Shown one piece after another: positions 1 through 8,500 of a stretch of DNA of 24,258 bases. The notes under the pieces are model-generated. The model saw only the letters and a program-made list of their open reading frames with translations, made no database searches and was not told the origin of the DNA. Every line of letters starts with the position of its first letter. The stretch's first letter is position 1. Location: positions 1-24,258 of IMG/VR virus record IMGVR_UViG_3300008116_000535; one strand, written 5' to 3'. This stretch comes from a virus. A program made the translations under genes and the position numbers.

Positions 1-46
1 GGCTTAAGCTTTCCAGAAGCCCCGAATTACCCTACTGCGAGGCCCC

Positions 47-61
47 CTAGGCCGAGCCTAG
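47..61. repeat. Perfect 6-bp inverted repeat with 3-nt loop
   Basis: CTAGGC at 47-52 and GCCTAG at 56-61 are exact reverse complements separated by CGA. No T-run follows, so it is not an intrinsic terminator. It could be a protein-binding palindrome or part of an RNA fold. Confidence 0.5.
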
Positions 62-89
62 TACTACCCCTCACTCGCTTGGTGCTCGT

Positions 90-105
90 TCGGGCGCAAG
101 CCCGA
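90..105 (+). other. GC-rich hairpin with GNRA-type tetraloop
   Basis: TCGGGC (90-95), loop GCAA (96-99), GCCCGA (100-105) form a 6-bp stem closed by a GNRA tetraloop, a configuration known to be unusually stable in RNA. The nearest T-rich stretch (around 111-119) is several bases downstream and interrupted, so a rho-independent terminator for an upstream transcript is possible but not convincing. Confidence 0.5.
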
Positions 106-132
106 GACTGTATAGTTTTAAGAGGGATAGTT

Positions 133-160
133 CTGTCCTTTTTCTGATACAATGGGACAG
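133..160. promoter_or_regulatory. Inverted repeat flanking a -10 element (operator-like)
   Basis: CTGTCC at 133-138 and GGACAG at 155-160 are exact reverse complements and flank the TACAAT at 148-153. A dyad around a -10 box is a typical repressor or activator site layout. The 7-mer ACAGGTA, which starts inside the right arm (157-163), recurs at 197-203 and in inverted form (TACCTGT) at 261-267. Operator function is inferred from arrangement alone. Confidence 0.4.
145..153 (+). promoter_or_regulatory. Candidate extended -10 promoter for the terL operon
   Basis: TGATACAAT at 145-153 matches the extended -10 pattern TGn-TATAAT with one mismatch. No good -35 hexamer sits 16-18 bases upstream, which extended -10 promoters can tolerate. 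Transcription would start near 160 and give a leader of about 120 bases before terL. A second, weaker candidate is TTGACA at 213-218 with an A-rich -10 near 234-240. Confidence 0.4.
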
Positions 161-167
161 GTATATC

Positions 168-185
168 TTTACCCTGGTGGGTAAA
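168..185. repeat. Perfect 7-bp hairpin in the terL leader
   Basis: TTTACCC (168-174), TGGT (175-178), GGGTAAA (179-185) form a perfect 7-bp inverted repeat with a 4-base loop. It lies just downstream of the likely transcription start. No T-run follows, so it is more likely an operator or leader-RNA element than a terminator. Confidence 0.45.
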
Positions 186-212
186 AATCAACCAAGACAG
201 GTAACAAAAGAA

Positions 213-240
213 TTGACATTCCGGCCCATTTTCTAAAAAT
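213..240 (+). promoter_or_regulatory. Weak candidate promoter with consensus -35
   Basis: TTGACA at 213-218 is an exact -35 consensus. The best -10 options are A-rich hexamers around 234-240, each with only about four of six consensus matches and 15-16 base spacing. It sits about 40 bases upstream of the terL start, so it could serve as a second promoter. Support is limited to these matches. Confidence 0.25.
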
Positions 241-279
241 TTTTTCTACGCCTTCGGCGCTACCTGTAAAGGAGATCCA

Positions 280-2139
280 ATGGCAGATAACTCAGCCGAC
301 ATCGCAAAACGTATTATCCTAGGATGCGTAGCTGAAGGTATGACCATTGAGGCCGCGTGCGGCCAAGCCGGCAAAAGTTTAAAGACTTACGAGTATTACC
401 GTCGAACAGATAAGATCTTCACAGACAAAGTAGATAGAACTCGCCTTGGTCTTAAAGATAAAGCCTTTGCTTCCCCCGACGTTCACGACCTAGACTTTGC
501 ATCTTTTAGAAAGACATACCTGCATCAGCAGACTTTTCCACACCAGCAAAATCTCATTGATGTGATTGAAGGACGCGAGCCATCTTGGCTGCACCCTTCT
601 ATGAAGTTTGAACCAGGGATGAATCAGAACAGAATCCTGATTAACATTCCGCCCAACCACGCCAAGTCCATTACGGTAACTGTGGACTATGTAACGTGGA
701 AGGTTGTGCAAAACCCCAACTTTAGAGTTTTGATAGTTTCTCAGACTCAGCAGCTTGCAGCAGATTTCCTCTACGCTATCAAGCAAAGATTGACACATCC
801 TATGTACGCTGACCTACAAGCTGCCTACGCCGCCGGAGTCGGCTTTAACTCTAAGTCTGCAACCTGGACTGCAACCCGTGTCACCTTTGGTGATGAACTC
901 CGTGAGTCATCTGAGAAGGACCCAAATATTGAGGCCGTCGGTATCGGCGGTCAGATCTACGGCAAGCGTGCCGATATGATTATTGTAGATGACGCGGTCA
1001 CATTAAAGAACGCTAACGAGTTTGAAAAGCAGATCCGCTGGTTAACACAGGACGTACGCTCCCGTCTTAACCCTACGGGCAAACTTATTATTATCGGAAC
1101 ACGTGTAACATCTGTAGATCTATACCGCGAGCTACGCCAAGAAGATAGATACCCAGGTGGGCAAGTTCCTTGGACATATCTTGCTATGCCGGCCCTTTTG
1201 GAAACAAACGAGGATAAGGAAAAGTGGGTAACACTTTGGCCCAAGTCCGACCAACCCTTTGAAGGACAGGTTGAAACAGATCAAGATGAAGACGGACTCT
1301 ATCCTAGATGGAACGGTAAGCACCTATCTGCAGAGCGCCAAGCTATGGACGCACAGACCTGGGCTTTGGTTTATCAACAACAAGATGTTTCAGATAATGC
1401 AATCTTTGATCCTGTCACCGTACGCGGTTCCATTGACGGTATGCGTAAGGCAGGTAAGTTAGTTGCCGGCAATCCTGGTCATCCACGCGACCTTAACGGG
1501 TTTAGCTTTATTTGCGGTATGGACCCTGCTATTGTTGGTGATACCGCTGTGGTTTGTTACGCAGTTGATCGCAGCACTCACAAACGCTATATTGTTGATG
1601 CTTTCAAGATCACTCGCCCATCTCCGGCGCAAATTAAAAACCTTATAATTGACTGGACTTCTATCTACGGTCCCTCTGAGTGGATAGTAGAGAAGAACGC
1701 CTTTCAGGCTTTTCTTACTCAAGATGAAGAACTGCGTCGCCACTTGGCATCACGCGGAGTAATCTTGCGTGAGCACCATACCGGTTCTAATAAGTGGGAC
1801 TCAGGCTTTGGTGTGGCATCTATGTCTACTCTGTTTGGTACTAAGCAAGCAGATGGTAGACACCATAGAGATAACCTAATGCACCTGCCATCAGATCAAA
1901 CTGAGAACATCAAGGCTTTAATCGAGCAGTTAATCACCTGGTCACCTAGTACTAAGGGTAAGACCGATATGGTAATGGCTCTGTGGTTCTGTGAGATCAG
2001 AGCACGTGAAATGCTCAACAACGGTCAGTACGCAAGCCACCACTTGAAAAACCCTTTCCTATCTCGCCACGAGATGGGCAAGCGAGCAGTCATCAATATA
2101 GATGAGATGCTAGCTGAGAAAGAACGTCACTTTATCTAA
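280..2139 (+). CDS. terL: Terminase large subunit with HTH-like N-terminus
   Basis: This is the ATP-driven DNA packaging motor and headful/cos nuclease, acting at the portal. The ATPase domain shows a Walker A variant (IPPNHAKS, residues 123-130), Walker B (MIIVDD, 233-238) and a coupling motif (IIGTR, 271-275). The C-terminal RNase H-like nuclease shows the first acidic site in GMDPA (D415), a second in VEKNAFQ (E471) and a third in TDMVMALW (D563). Residues about 7-58 (AEGMTIEAACGQAGKS, then TYEYYRR) resemble the helix-turn-helix of small terminases or transposases. No separate small terminase is seen in the window. At 619 aa it is longer than a typical 450-550 aa TerL, which fits an extra N-terminal domain. 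The ATG has a strong site, AAAGGAG at 268-274, five bases upstream. Confidence 0.95.
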   Translation: MADNSADIAKRIILGCVAEGMTIEAACGQAGKSLKTYEYYRRTDKIFTDKVDRTRLGLKDKAFASPDVHDLDFASFRKTYLHQQTFPHQQNLIDVIEGREPSWLHPSMKFEPGMNQNRILINIPPNHAKSITVTVDYVTWKVVQNPNFRVLIVSQTQQLAADFLYAIKQRLTHPMYADLQAAYAAGVGFNSKSATWTATRVTFGDELRESSEKDPNIEAVGIGGQIYGKRADMIIVDDAVTLKNANEFEKQIRWLTQDVRSRLNPTGKLIIIGTRVTSVDLYRELRQEDRYPGGQVPWTYLAMPALLETNEDKEKWVTLWPKSDQPFEGQVETDQDEDGLYPRWNGKHLSAERQAMDAQTWALVYQQQDVSDNAIFDPVTVRGSIDGMRKAGKLVAGNPGHPRDLNGFSFICGMDPAIVGDTAVVCYAVDRSTHKRYIVDAFKITRPSPAQIKNLIIDWTSIYGPSEWIVEKNAFQAFLTQDEELRRHLASRGVILREHHTGSNKWDSGFGVASMSTLFGTKQADGRHHRDNLMHLPSDQTENIKALIEQLITWSPSTKGKTDMVMALWFCEIRAREMLNNGQYASHHLKNPFLSRHEMGKRAVINIDEMLAEKERHFI

Positions 2140-2148
2140 GGAGCAGTA

Positions 2149-2457
2149 ATGGCAGATATGAAAAAACCTATGGCTAAGCCAACAGGTAAGAAAAAATCAA
2201 ACGGTTCAAACACAAAGCCATTTAATGTTCGCTTAATTAAACCAGATGAAATTATTAAAGATAAGCCAAAGGGTCCTAAAGTTGTTGGAAAAAAACCAAA
2301 GCCAAAAGGTCTTAATGATTTTCTTGATAAAGGTATGACACCTCCAAGCAAAAACAAGAAGTTGCCTTCAGATGCCGATGTGATTCTTAAGGGTTACAAC
2401 GATAAGAAGACTATTGCAAAATTTAAAGAGTCTCAAAAGAAAAAGGGTAAAAAATAA
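2149..2457 (+). CDS. Small lysine-rich protein
   Basis: The function is not recognised. The 102-aa product is strongly basic, with repeated KP and KK motifs at its N-terminus and middle and a C-terminus of QKKKGKK. AAGGAG at 2138-2143, overlapping the terL stop, lies five bases before the ATG. The stop overlaps the next start by one base (TAATG). Basic charge and low complexity suggest nucleic-acid binding, perhaps during packaging, but this is inference. It belongs to a set of small phage proteins in this window that share lysine-rich tails (see 2457, 4784, 15540, 15851, 16121). Confidence 0.75.
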   Translation: MADMKKPMAKPTGKKKSNGSNTKPFNVRLIKPDEIIKDKPKGPKVVGKKPKPKGLNDFLDKGMTPPSKNKKLPSDADVILKGYNDKKTIAKFKESQKKKGKK

Positions 2458-2801
2458 TGGCAAGATTGTCAGACAGAGCACGTAAGGCAATTAGAAATGC
2501 CAGTAGTGTAGAAACTGGTGTTGCAACATACGAGACTATCAATCGTAATGCTAAAGCAGCGGGAGTAAAACTTACTATGGCAGAAGAACGCGCCGCTGCA
2601 AAGGTTCTTGAACCACGTATACGATTAGATCGTAAAAAAACTGCAGCTCGTGCGGTTAACATTGAAAAGATGCAAGCAAAAAAGACTGCTGCAAAGCGTG
2701 CAGCAGCAGCTATTGGTAATACACCAGCAGCAAAGAAGGCGGTGCCTAAGCCAGCAGCTAAAACTAGATTAAAAGAATCTACAAAGAAAAAGGGTAAGTA
2801 A
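2457..2801 (+). CDS. Small Lys/Ala-rich basic protein
   Basis: The function is unknown. The 114-aa product has a short N-terminal segment with mixed composition (MARLSDRARKAIRNASS) and then long alanine/lysine/arginine-rich runs with AAKK and PKPAAK motifs, ending STKKKGK. The composition recalls histone H1-like tails and bacterial nucleoid-associated tails, so DNA binding or condensation is plausible but unproven. It starts at an ATG overlapping the previous stop (TAATG), so translation is probably coupled to the upstream lysine-rich gene. Confidence 0.7.
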   Translation: MARLSDRARKAIRNASSVETGVATYETINRNAKAAGVKLTMAEERAAAKVLEPRIRLDRKKTAARAVNIEKMQAKKTAAKRAAAAIGNTPAAKKAVPKPAAKTRLKESTKKKGK

Positions 2802-2803
2802 CT

Positions 2804-2989
2804 ATGGCAATTACACCAAGCTACAAGAGTGGCGAAGACGAAGGACACTACATTGACAAGGGTGCTGTAATGACACCTCAGATCAACCCATCATCAGATG
2901 CTAAGTATGTAGCCGCTAAGGCACAAGCACTTGCTGAGTCAAAGATTGTATGGCCTACTAAGGTCGCAGGAATTTCAGACCCGCTTTAA
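2804..2989 (+). CDS. Small hypothetical protein upstream of portal
   Basis: The 61-aa product is not recognised. It is not lysine-rich like its two upstream neighbours. It is mixed and soluble-looking, with an AKYVAAKAQALAESKIVWP helix-like segment near residues 33-51. It begins two bases after the preceding stop, and GGGTAA just upstream of that stop is a weak ribosome-binding site. Packing in an unbroken operon between terL and portal supports it as real. Confidence 0.6.
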   Translation: MAITPSYKSGEDEGHYIDKGAVMTPQINPSSDAKYVAAKAQALAESKIVWPTKVAGISDPL

Positions 2990-2995
2990 TAATTT

Positions 2996-3010
2996 AAGGA
3001 CATAACTTTG
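2996..3010 (+). promoter_or_regulatory. Ribosome-binding site that fixes a TTG start
   Basis: AAGGA at 2996-3000 lies seven bases upstream of TTG at 3008-3010. The first in-frame ATG is more than 20 codons further in and would remove part of a conserved-looking N-terminus. The TTG is therefore the best-supported start for the portal gene. Confidence 0.6.
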
Positions 3011-4765
3011 TTATCTATAAAAGAGATCTCTGCTAAGACAGCACGCCTGCAGACTAGATACGCAGGACGTGATTTGCGTATGCGCGAGGTTCTATCTGCA
3101 CGTCAAGGTGATCTCTCAAAGGTATACCCTTCTATGTTCTCAGAGGATTATCCAAAGCCTCTAGTTGCAAATATGATTGACGTGGCAGCGCGTGACCTAG
3201 CAGAAGCTATGGCACCGCTTCCATCCTTTAACTGCTCTGCCAGTAATATGACAAGTGATGCAGCACGTAAGGCTGCAGATCTTCGTGGTCGTATCGCTAA
3301 CTACTATGTCAACGATTCACAACTACAGATCCAGATGTATACAGGTGCTGATTGGTTTAACACCTACGGTATGCTCATTGGTCGCGTAGAGCTTGACTAC
3401 GATAAGCAAGACCCAGTTATTACTTTGATTAACCCATTTGGTTCTTACCCAGAGATTGACCGCTTTGGTCGTTGTACTTCTTTGGTTCAAATCGTCGGTA
3501 TGGATGCAGCATCTATTGCATCAATGTATCCAGAGTATGCAGATGTAATTGTAGGAAAGAACGCCTATACACCTGGCAGTCCTTACCTATCATTGGTGAG
3601 ATACCACGACGCAGAACAAGATGTAATCTTCCTACCAGATCGCAAAGACTTAGTCCTTGCACGCACACCTAATCCAGTTGGTAAATGCCTTGTACAAGTT
3701 GCAATGCGTTCATCCATTGATGGCGAGGCACGTGGTCAGTTTGACGACATCCTTGCAGTTCAGCTTGCACGTGCTCGATTTGCCGTGCTACAGATTCAGG
3801 CCGCCGAAAAGTCCATCCAAGCTCCTATAGCCATCCCACAAGATGTGCAAGAGTTGGCAATCGGCCCTGATTCAATTATGCGCTCTGCTAATCCGCAGGC
3901 AATCCGTCGCGTTCCACTAGACCTACCACCTGGTATCTTTGCAGAGTCTGGTGTCTTAGAGCGTGAACTACGTATCGGTGCTCGTTATCCAGAGTCTCGT
4001 TCAGGAAACATTGAGGCAAGCGTTGTAACAGGACGCGGTGTTCAAGCATTACAGGCTGGCTTTGACTCACAGATTAAAGCAGCACAAGCACAGTTTGCTC
4101 GTTTGTTTACAGACTTAATCTCTATCTGCTTTGCAGTAGATGAGAAGATCTTTGGTAATCGCACTAAAGAGATTCGTGGTATGGATGATGGTATGCCATA
4201 CACACTCAAGTACCAACCTGCTAAGGCTATTAACGGTGACTATTCAGTAGATGTCCGTTACGGAATTATGTCAGGTATGGACCCTAACCGTGCCATTATT
4301 GCTTTGCTACAAATGCGCTCTGACAAGCTTGTATCACGTGATTATGTACGTCGTGAGATGCCAGTTGAGATTAACGTTACACAAGAAGAGCAAAAAGTTG
4401 ATATTGAAGAGATGCGTGATTCATTACGCACTGCAGTTGCACAGTATGCACAAACATTACCTGTACTTACATCACAAGGACAAGATCCTATTCAGATCAT
4501 TACCCGTATAGCCGAAGTAATTAAAGGCCGTCAAAAGGGTATGCAGATTGAAACTATTGTGGAGAAGGCCTTTGCGCCTGAGCCACAGCCGCAGGCTCCG
4601 TTAGGTATGCCTGCCGAACTAGGTGCAGGTATGGCCCCCGCTTCTGCCTCGCAGCCAACTCCAGATGAATCTGGCGGTGCGGCCCCTGCTCCTGGTGGTC
4701 CACAACAACCTCAAGGAAGACCAGATATTGCATCACTGCTCGCCTCAATCGGCGGCGCGGCATAA
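3008..4765 (+). CDS. Portal protein
   Basis: The portal forms the dodecameric ring at the capsid vertex through which DNA is packaged and ejected, and docks with TerL. The assignment rests on position after terL, on length (585 aa) and on the N-terminal pattern of portals with a helical RMREVLSARQGDL segment followed by VANMIDVAARDLAEAM. A long beta/alpha body follows, then a late helical region near residues 440-515. Residues from about 520 onward are Pro/Ala/Gly/Gln-rich and probably disordered. It starts at TTG behind AAGGA. A portal identity fits better than any other family, but I could not run a profile search. Confidence 0.82.
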   Translation: MLSIKEISAKTARLQTRYAGRDLRMREVLSARQGDLSKVYPSMFSEDYPKPLVANMIDVAARDLAEAMAPLPSFNCSASNMTSDAARKAADLRGRIANYYVNDSQLQIQMYTGADWFNTYGMLIGRVELDYDKQDPVITLINPFGSYPEIDRFGRCTSLVQIVGMDAASIASMYPEYADVIVGKNAYTPGSPYLSLVRYHDAEQDVIFLPDRKDLVLARTPNPVGKCLVQVAMRSSIDGEARGQFDDILAVQLARARFAVLQIQAAEKSIQAPIAIPQDVQELAIGPDSIMRSANPQAIRRVPLDLPPGIFAESGVLERELRIGARYPESRSGNIEASVVTGRGVQALQAGFDSQIKAAQAQFARLFTDLISICFAVDEKIFGNRTKEIRGMDDGMPYTLKYQPAKAINGDYSVDVRYGIMSGMDPNRAIIALLQMRSDKLVSRDYVRREMPVEINVTQEEQKVDIEEMRDSLRTAVAQYAQTLPVLTSQGQDPIQIITRIAEVIKGRQKGMQIETIVEKAFAPEPQPQAPLGMPAELGAGMAPASASQPTPDESGGAAPAPGGPQQPQGRPDIASLLASIGGAA

Positions 4766-4783
4766 ATCCAAGGGAGGTGAAAT

Positions 4784-4921
4784 ATGAAAAAAGGAACACA
4801 AGCACCAGCTCCAATGTCTAAGCCAGTCGAAGGCAGCAAAGCAGGAGATAAGGTAACAGGCGGAAAGGTTTACCAACCATTCGCTGGAACACCAAAGCCA
4901 GGCAAGAAAGTATCTAAGTAA
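4784..4921 (+). CDS. Small basic protein, 45 aa
   Basis: This short gene encodes a 45-aa peptide rich in Lys, Gly and Pro (start MKKGTQAPAPMSKP, end KPGKKVSK). GGGAGGTGA at 4772-4780 is a strong Shine-Dalgarno match three bases before the ATG, which supports expression despite the small size. The tail GKKVSK resembles the GKKTVSK tail of the 15851-16015 gene. The function is unknown. Confidence 0.65.
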   Translation: MKKGTQAPAPMSKPVEGSKAGDKVTGGKVYQPFAGTPKPGKKVSK

Positions 4922-4947
4922 TATTATTCTGATGGAGGTGCTGGACG

Positions 4948-5187
4948 ATGGACAAGAATAAAGTGCGTCGTCCAGTACGCTCTACAGATTTCTTAGTTAT
5001 ACTATCTGAGTTGATATTTAATATCTCTCAAGTAATGACAACATTTTTTGAATCACTTTTTGAATTAAGTATCTACCACGCTAATCGGGAAACTGAAGTT
5101 AACAAGGCTTGGGAAGATTTTGCAACAGACATAGAGACGATACAGGAGGATAACGATGGCAATAGACGAAGCCAAGAACCCAGTTAA
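4948..5187 (+). CDS. Small protein with hydrophobic helix
   Basis: The 79-aa product is not recognised. A short basic N-terminus (MDKNKVRRPVRS) is followed by a hydrophobic/amphipathic stretch, residues about 14-43, that could associate with a membrane or pack as a coiled helix. An acidic tail (EDFATDIETIQEDND) follows. GGAGGTG at about 4935-4941 is a good ribosome-binding site. The 3' end overlaps the next gene by 32 bases in another frame, and that gene's AGGAGG lies inside this reading frame. Confidence 0.6.
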   Translation: MDKNKVRRPVRSTDFLVILSELIFNISQVMTTFFESLFELSIYHANRETEVNKAWEDFATDIETIQEDNDGNRRSQEPS

Positions 5188-5590
5188 GGGAGTATCCGGT
5201 CCTGGAAAGTTTTCATCACGTACAGACCTACCACCATCTAGCTCATACGGTGACGGTGTACAAACTGCTGAGATCGCAGGTGGCGCTCCTTTAGCATCAA
5301 CACTTGACGTACGCGGTGCTACAAATACAGAATTAAGAGCAGCAGGCCGACAGGGCCAAGGTGCTGCATCTATGCAACAGACGCCAATTACACCACTGTT
5401 TGCACCTACACAGCGACCAGATGAACCTATTACTGCAGGTATTGATATGGGACCAGGCGCTGGATCTAGCGCACTTATGATGCGTAAGACATCACAAAAA
5501 CTTTCAGATGCTTTAGTAAAAATGCTTCCATATGACACTACTGGAGAGATTGCAGTTTTGTATCAGGATGCCTTATCACGAGGTAATTAA
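5156..5590 (+). CDS. Hypothetical virion-operon protein, 144 aa
   Basis: The function is unknown. The N-terminal half is rich in Gly, Pro, Ser and Ala and looks flexible (KFSSRTDLPPSSSYGDG). The C-terminal part (SQKLSDALVKMLPYDTTGEI) looks helical. AGGAGG at 5144-5149 is a near-perfect Shine-Dalgarno six bases before the ATG. It ends with TAATG shared with the start of the 1604-aa gene, so the two are probably translationally coupled. I recall similar short proteins beside the portal in uncultured aquatic phages, but no role is established. Confidence 0.7.
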   Translation: MAIDEAKNPVKGVSGPGKFSSRTDLPPSSSYGDGVQTAEIAGGAPLASTLDVRGATNTELRAAGRQGQGAASMQQTPITPLFAPTQRPDEPITAGIDMGPGAGSSALMMRKTSQKLSDALVKMLPYDTTGEIAVLYQDALSRGN

Positions 5591-8500
5591 TGTCTGATAA
5601 CTTAAAAGCAGCCTCTTTGGCAGCGGGATTATCACCAGAGGAACAAAAAAAGGTTGATGATTTTAATAAAGCCTTTAAGGTTCACAAGCAACTTTTAAAT
5701 GTACCGGCTGAGGTTGGTAGTGCCAAGTATAAGAAGTTAACTCCTGCACAACAGGATAACTTACAAAAGAACTTTGGTAATGAAGATCCTGAGACTAAGC
5801 CTAAGCGTGGATTTTTTGGAACCACTTGGGATTACACAGGTGGGGCAATCCTTAAAGGTCTTGGTGAAATATCTGATTTTACTACTCGTGCCTATCGTAC
5901 AGCAGCTATTGCAGTAGACCAAGACCTTGATATTGGTGATGCTTGGACTGTAGCAAACGACAAAGGCGATAAAGTATTTAGCCCTGATCGTATTGCAAAT
6001 GCACAGGCTACATTTGGTAGAGAAGCTGTAGATATTGCAGTACGTATTGCATCTGGTGAAGATCCAGAAAAGATCTTAAAGGAAGCAACTCCAGAGCAAA
6101 AGAAGTATCTTATGCTTGCTGACCCAACAAATAAAGTTATTGATGGTATTGAAGATAACAAAGTTGAAGCAGCACGAGGTTTATTTCAAGACACACTTGA
6201 TGCTGTAGAAGCAGCTAAGTACTCACCTGGTCGTCTGGTAGCTAATGCTATTCTCCCAGGAGAACTAGAAGGCTCAGGCTTTTTCTATAAAGCAATATCT
6301 GGCTCAGTAGATGCAGCCTATAGAATTTTAGGAGATCCACTTCTCCGCGTTAGTGCAGCAAAAAGAGCATTAGATGTACGAAACTACTCTCTTGATGTAA
6401 TAGTTGGAAAAGGTAAAGTAGCTGATTATTTTGCTAATCCTAAAGCAGCAGCATTTTGGGATAGTTACGGTGAAAAACTAGATAAACTTTCAAAACTTAA
6501 AGGTGACCCAGAGGCAAGTTTAATAGTTAGAAAAGAACTTTCTATTATGGCTCCAGAACTGGGACCAGCAGTTATTACATCTTTAATGAAGAGCAAAATT
6601 CCAGTTACTAACGCTAAAACAGCGCAGGCTTTCTTTGAAAATACAAAGCAACTTGATGAGATGATTAAAGGTGGCATAGGTCGCCAACGCTTGATTCTTC
6701 CTCGTTTAGATGCTTCTCGTAAATTACGAATTAACGCAGTTACTCAGGGTCGCAAAATGCTTAACCTAAAAGTAACTGGTCCACAATTGGTGGATGACTT
6801 ATGGTTTGGTGGAGCATCAACTACTGATGGTATAGCCGAAACAATTATTGACAATCAAAAGGTTGTTATTGATTTAGTAACGGCTAGAACAAATCCAAAG
6901 AATATTGCTAAGTTTTCAACAGCGTATATTAAATATAAGATTGATCGTGCCAAGGCAAAACTTGCTATTGCTCCTATGTTTAAAGATGATGTTTTTAACG
7001 TCAGAGATGCTGATGCTGGAGATAAAATTTACAGCTTGGCTGTAATGGTTCTACCTACACGAGAGTCAAAACTCTTGGCAGAAGCATTTAATGCAATTGA
7101 AGAGACTGGTAAAAGAAAAGAAGTTTACTACGGTCTTTGGAAAACTATTGCTGAAATACGTGGATTAAATACGAACCTTCCAGGCCAAGCCATTGCACGT
7201 CAGGCAACTGGTCAGACAAAGAGTATCCACTCAATTAGCAAGGCAGATGATGCATACCCAGAAATGGGATCATTACCATCTGACTTTAATCCTTTTGTAA
7301 CTGTACCATCAGTAGCAGATATTGATATAGCGGCAGCACGTACTGGACTTTTTCAAACAGCAATTGGTCTTGCCAATAGCAACTTTGCTAACAGGATGAC
7401 ATCTGCTTGGTCGTTCCTTACTTTGGCTGGACCTCGTTATGCTCTTCGTAATGCAGGTGAAGACCTTATGGTTAACCTAGCAATTGGTCAATCTCCTTGG
7501 GGCCTAGCAAAAGGACGTGTGCTATCAACACGTATTAATACTTACCTACAGGCTGTTAAAGAAGCTGACGGTGTCAAAGGATGGGCTGATAACCCACTTG
7601 GAATTGCTATGAGATTTCTTAATCGTAAAGAAGTTGATAAGAATGTACAAGAGTTAACAGTCCTTAAAACTAAATTTGAAGAAGGCAAGAACACTCTTGC
7701 AGGTCTTAACAAAGAATTAGACAATCTTACTAAAGGTACTCCGCAACATACTGAAAAACTTGCTGAGATTCAAACAGTCAGAAAACAACTAGCTGGTGGA
7801 ATAACAGAACAATCTCGTGAGATCTTTGCTCGCGTCCTTAACGAAGGTCGTCTTAACAGACTACGTTCAACTCTTGGACTAAAGCAAATGAACAAAGAAG
7901 AGATTGAACTTCTTAAAGAGCAGATTAAGTATGGCGATATTGAAGATGCCTTATCTACAGCATCTGAAGGTGGTCTTAACTTTGTATCAGGTGCAGATTA
8001 TATTACACGTGCTACAAACCTTGCCGAACTAACAGGTGTTCGTGTTCACGCTCTTGAAGTAGGGCAACCAAAAACACCTTTAACTCGCGCTAAGGGTGAG
8101 AGAACCTTCTCTGTAAAGGCTGTTAGCACTCAAGACGAAGCATCTATGTATTCTCTAATTATGCGTATTGGATATTACGCTAATGATGAACTAGGTACTA
8201 TTGCTGTTGCTAACCTAGACAACCTAGATGACTATTTAACTGTGGCTCGTCAGTGGTTAAAGACCAAAACAGGACAAGAGTTCCTAAAAGATGCTCGTGC
8301 ATCTACCCAGATGTCATCAGATGAACTGTTGACTCTGACACATAACAGAGCTAAAGAACTTTTCACTAAAAGTGGAGATGGTTCTCTTAACATTGAGCTA
8401 CTTAATAGAATTCGTACCGTTGATAAAAACGGAAACTATATAGTTACTGGTCGTCTATCTTTAGATGACCTACCTAAAGATGACTTTGATCTACCTGCCT

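Larger units (their letters stand above)
1..125. other. GC-rich, hairpin-rich non-coding block upstream of terL
   Basis: This stretch is visibly richer in G and C than the coding sequence that follows and contains closely spaced perfect inverted repeats: GGCTT/AAGCC at 1-5 and 17-21, CTAGGC/GCCTAG at 47-52 and 56-61, and TCGGGC/GCCCGA at 90-95 and 100-105. It lies directly upstream of the terminase gene, where packaging-initiation (cos or pac) sites and leader RNAs are often found. I cannot tell which applies, or whether it is the end of a structured RNA that begins outside the window. I could not fold it into a tRNA. One plus-strand frame is open from base 1 to the TGA at 145-147, but its translation does not look like a protein. 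Confidence 0.45.

Noticed and set aside
1-110. tRNA or other known structured RNA
   Set aside because: The hairpins do not give a cloverleaf, no T-loop pattern with correct spacing was found, and no known RNA class was recognised.
90-120. Intrinsic terminator of an upstream transcript
   Set aside because: The hairpin is strong, but the following T-rich stretch is distant and interrupted. The evidence is too weak for a terminator call.
1-147. Open frame from base 1 to TGA at 145-147 as a possible upstream gene end
   Set aside because: The translation is Pro/Arg/Leu-rich with no recognisable domain, and the region holds tight hairpins. It remains possible that it is the tail of an upstream gene, but I cannot support it.
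5065-5538. Minus-strand ORF of 157 codons
   Set aside because: It lies opposite two well-supported plus-strand genes with good ribosome-binding sites, and its translation has no recognisable features.
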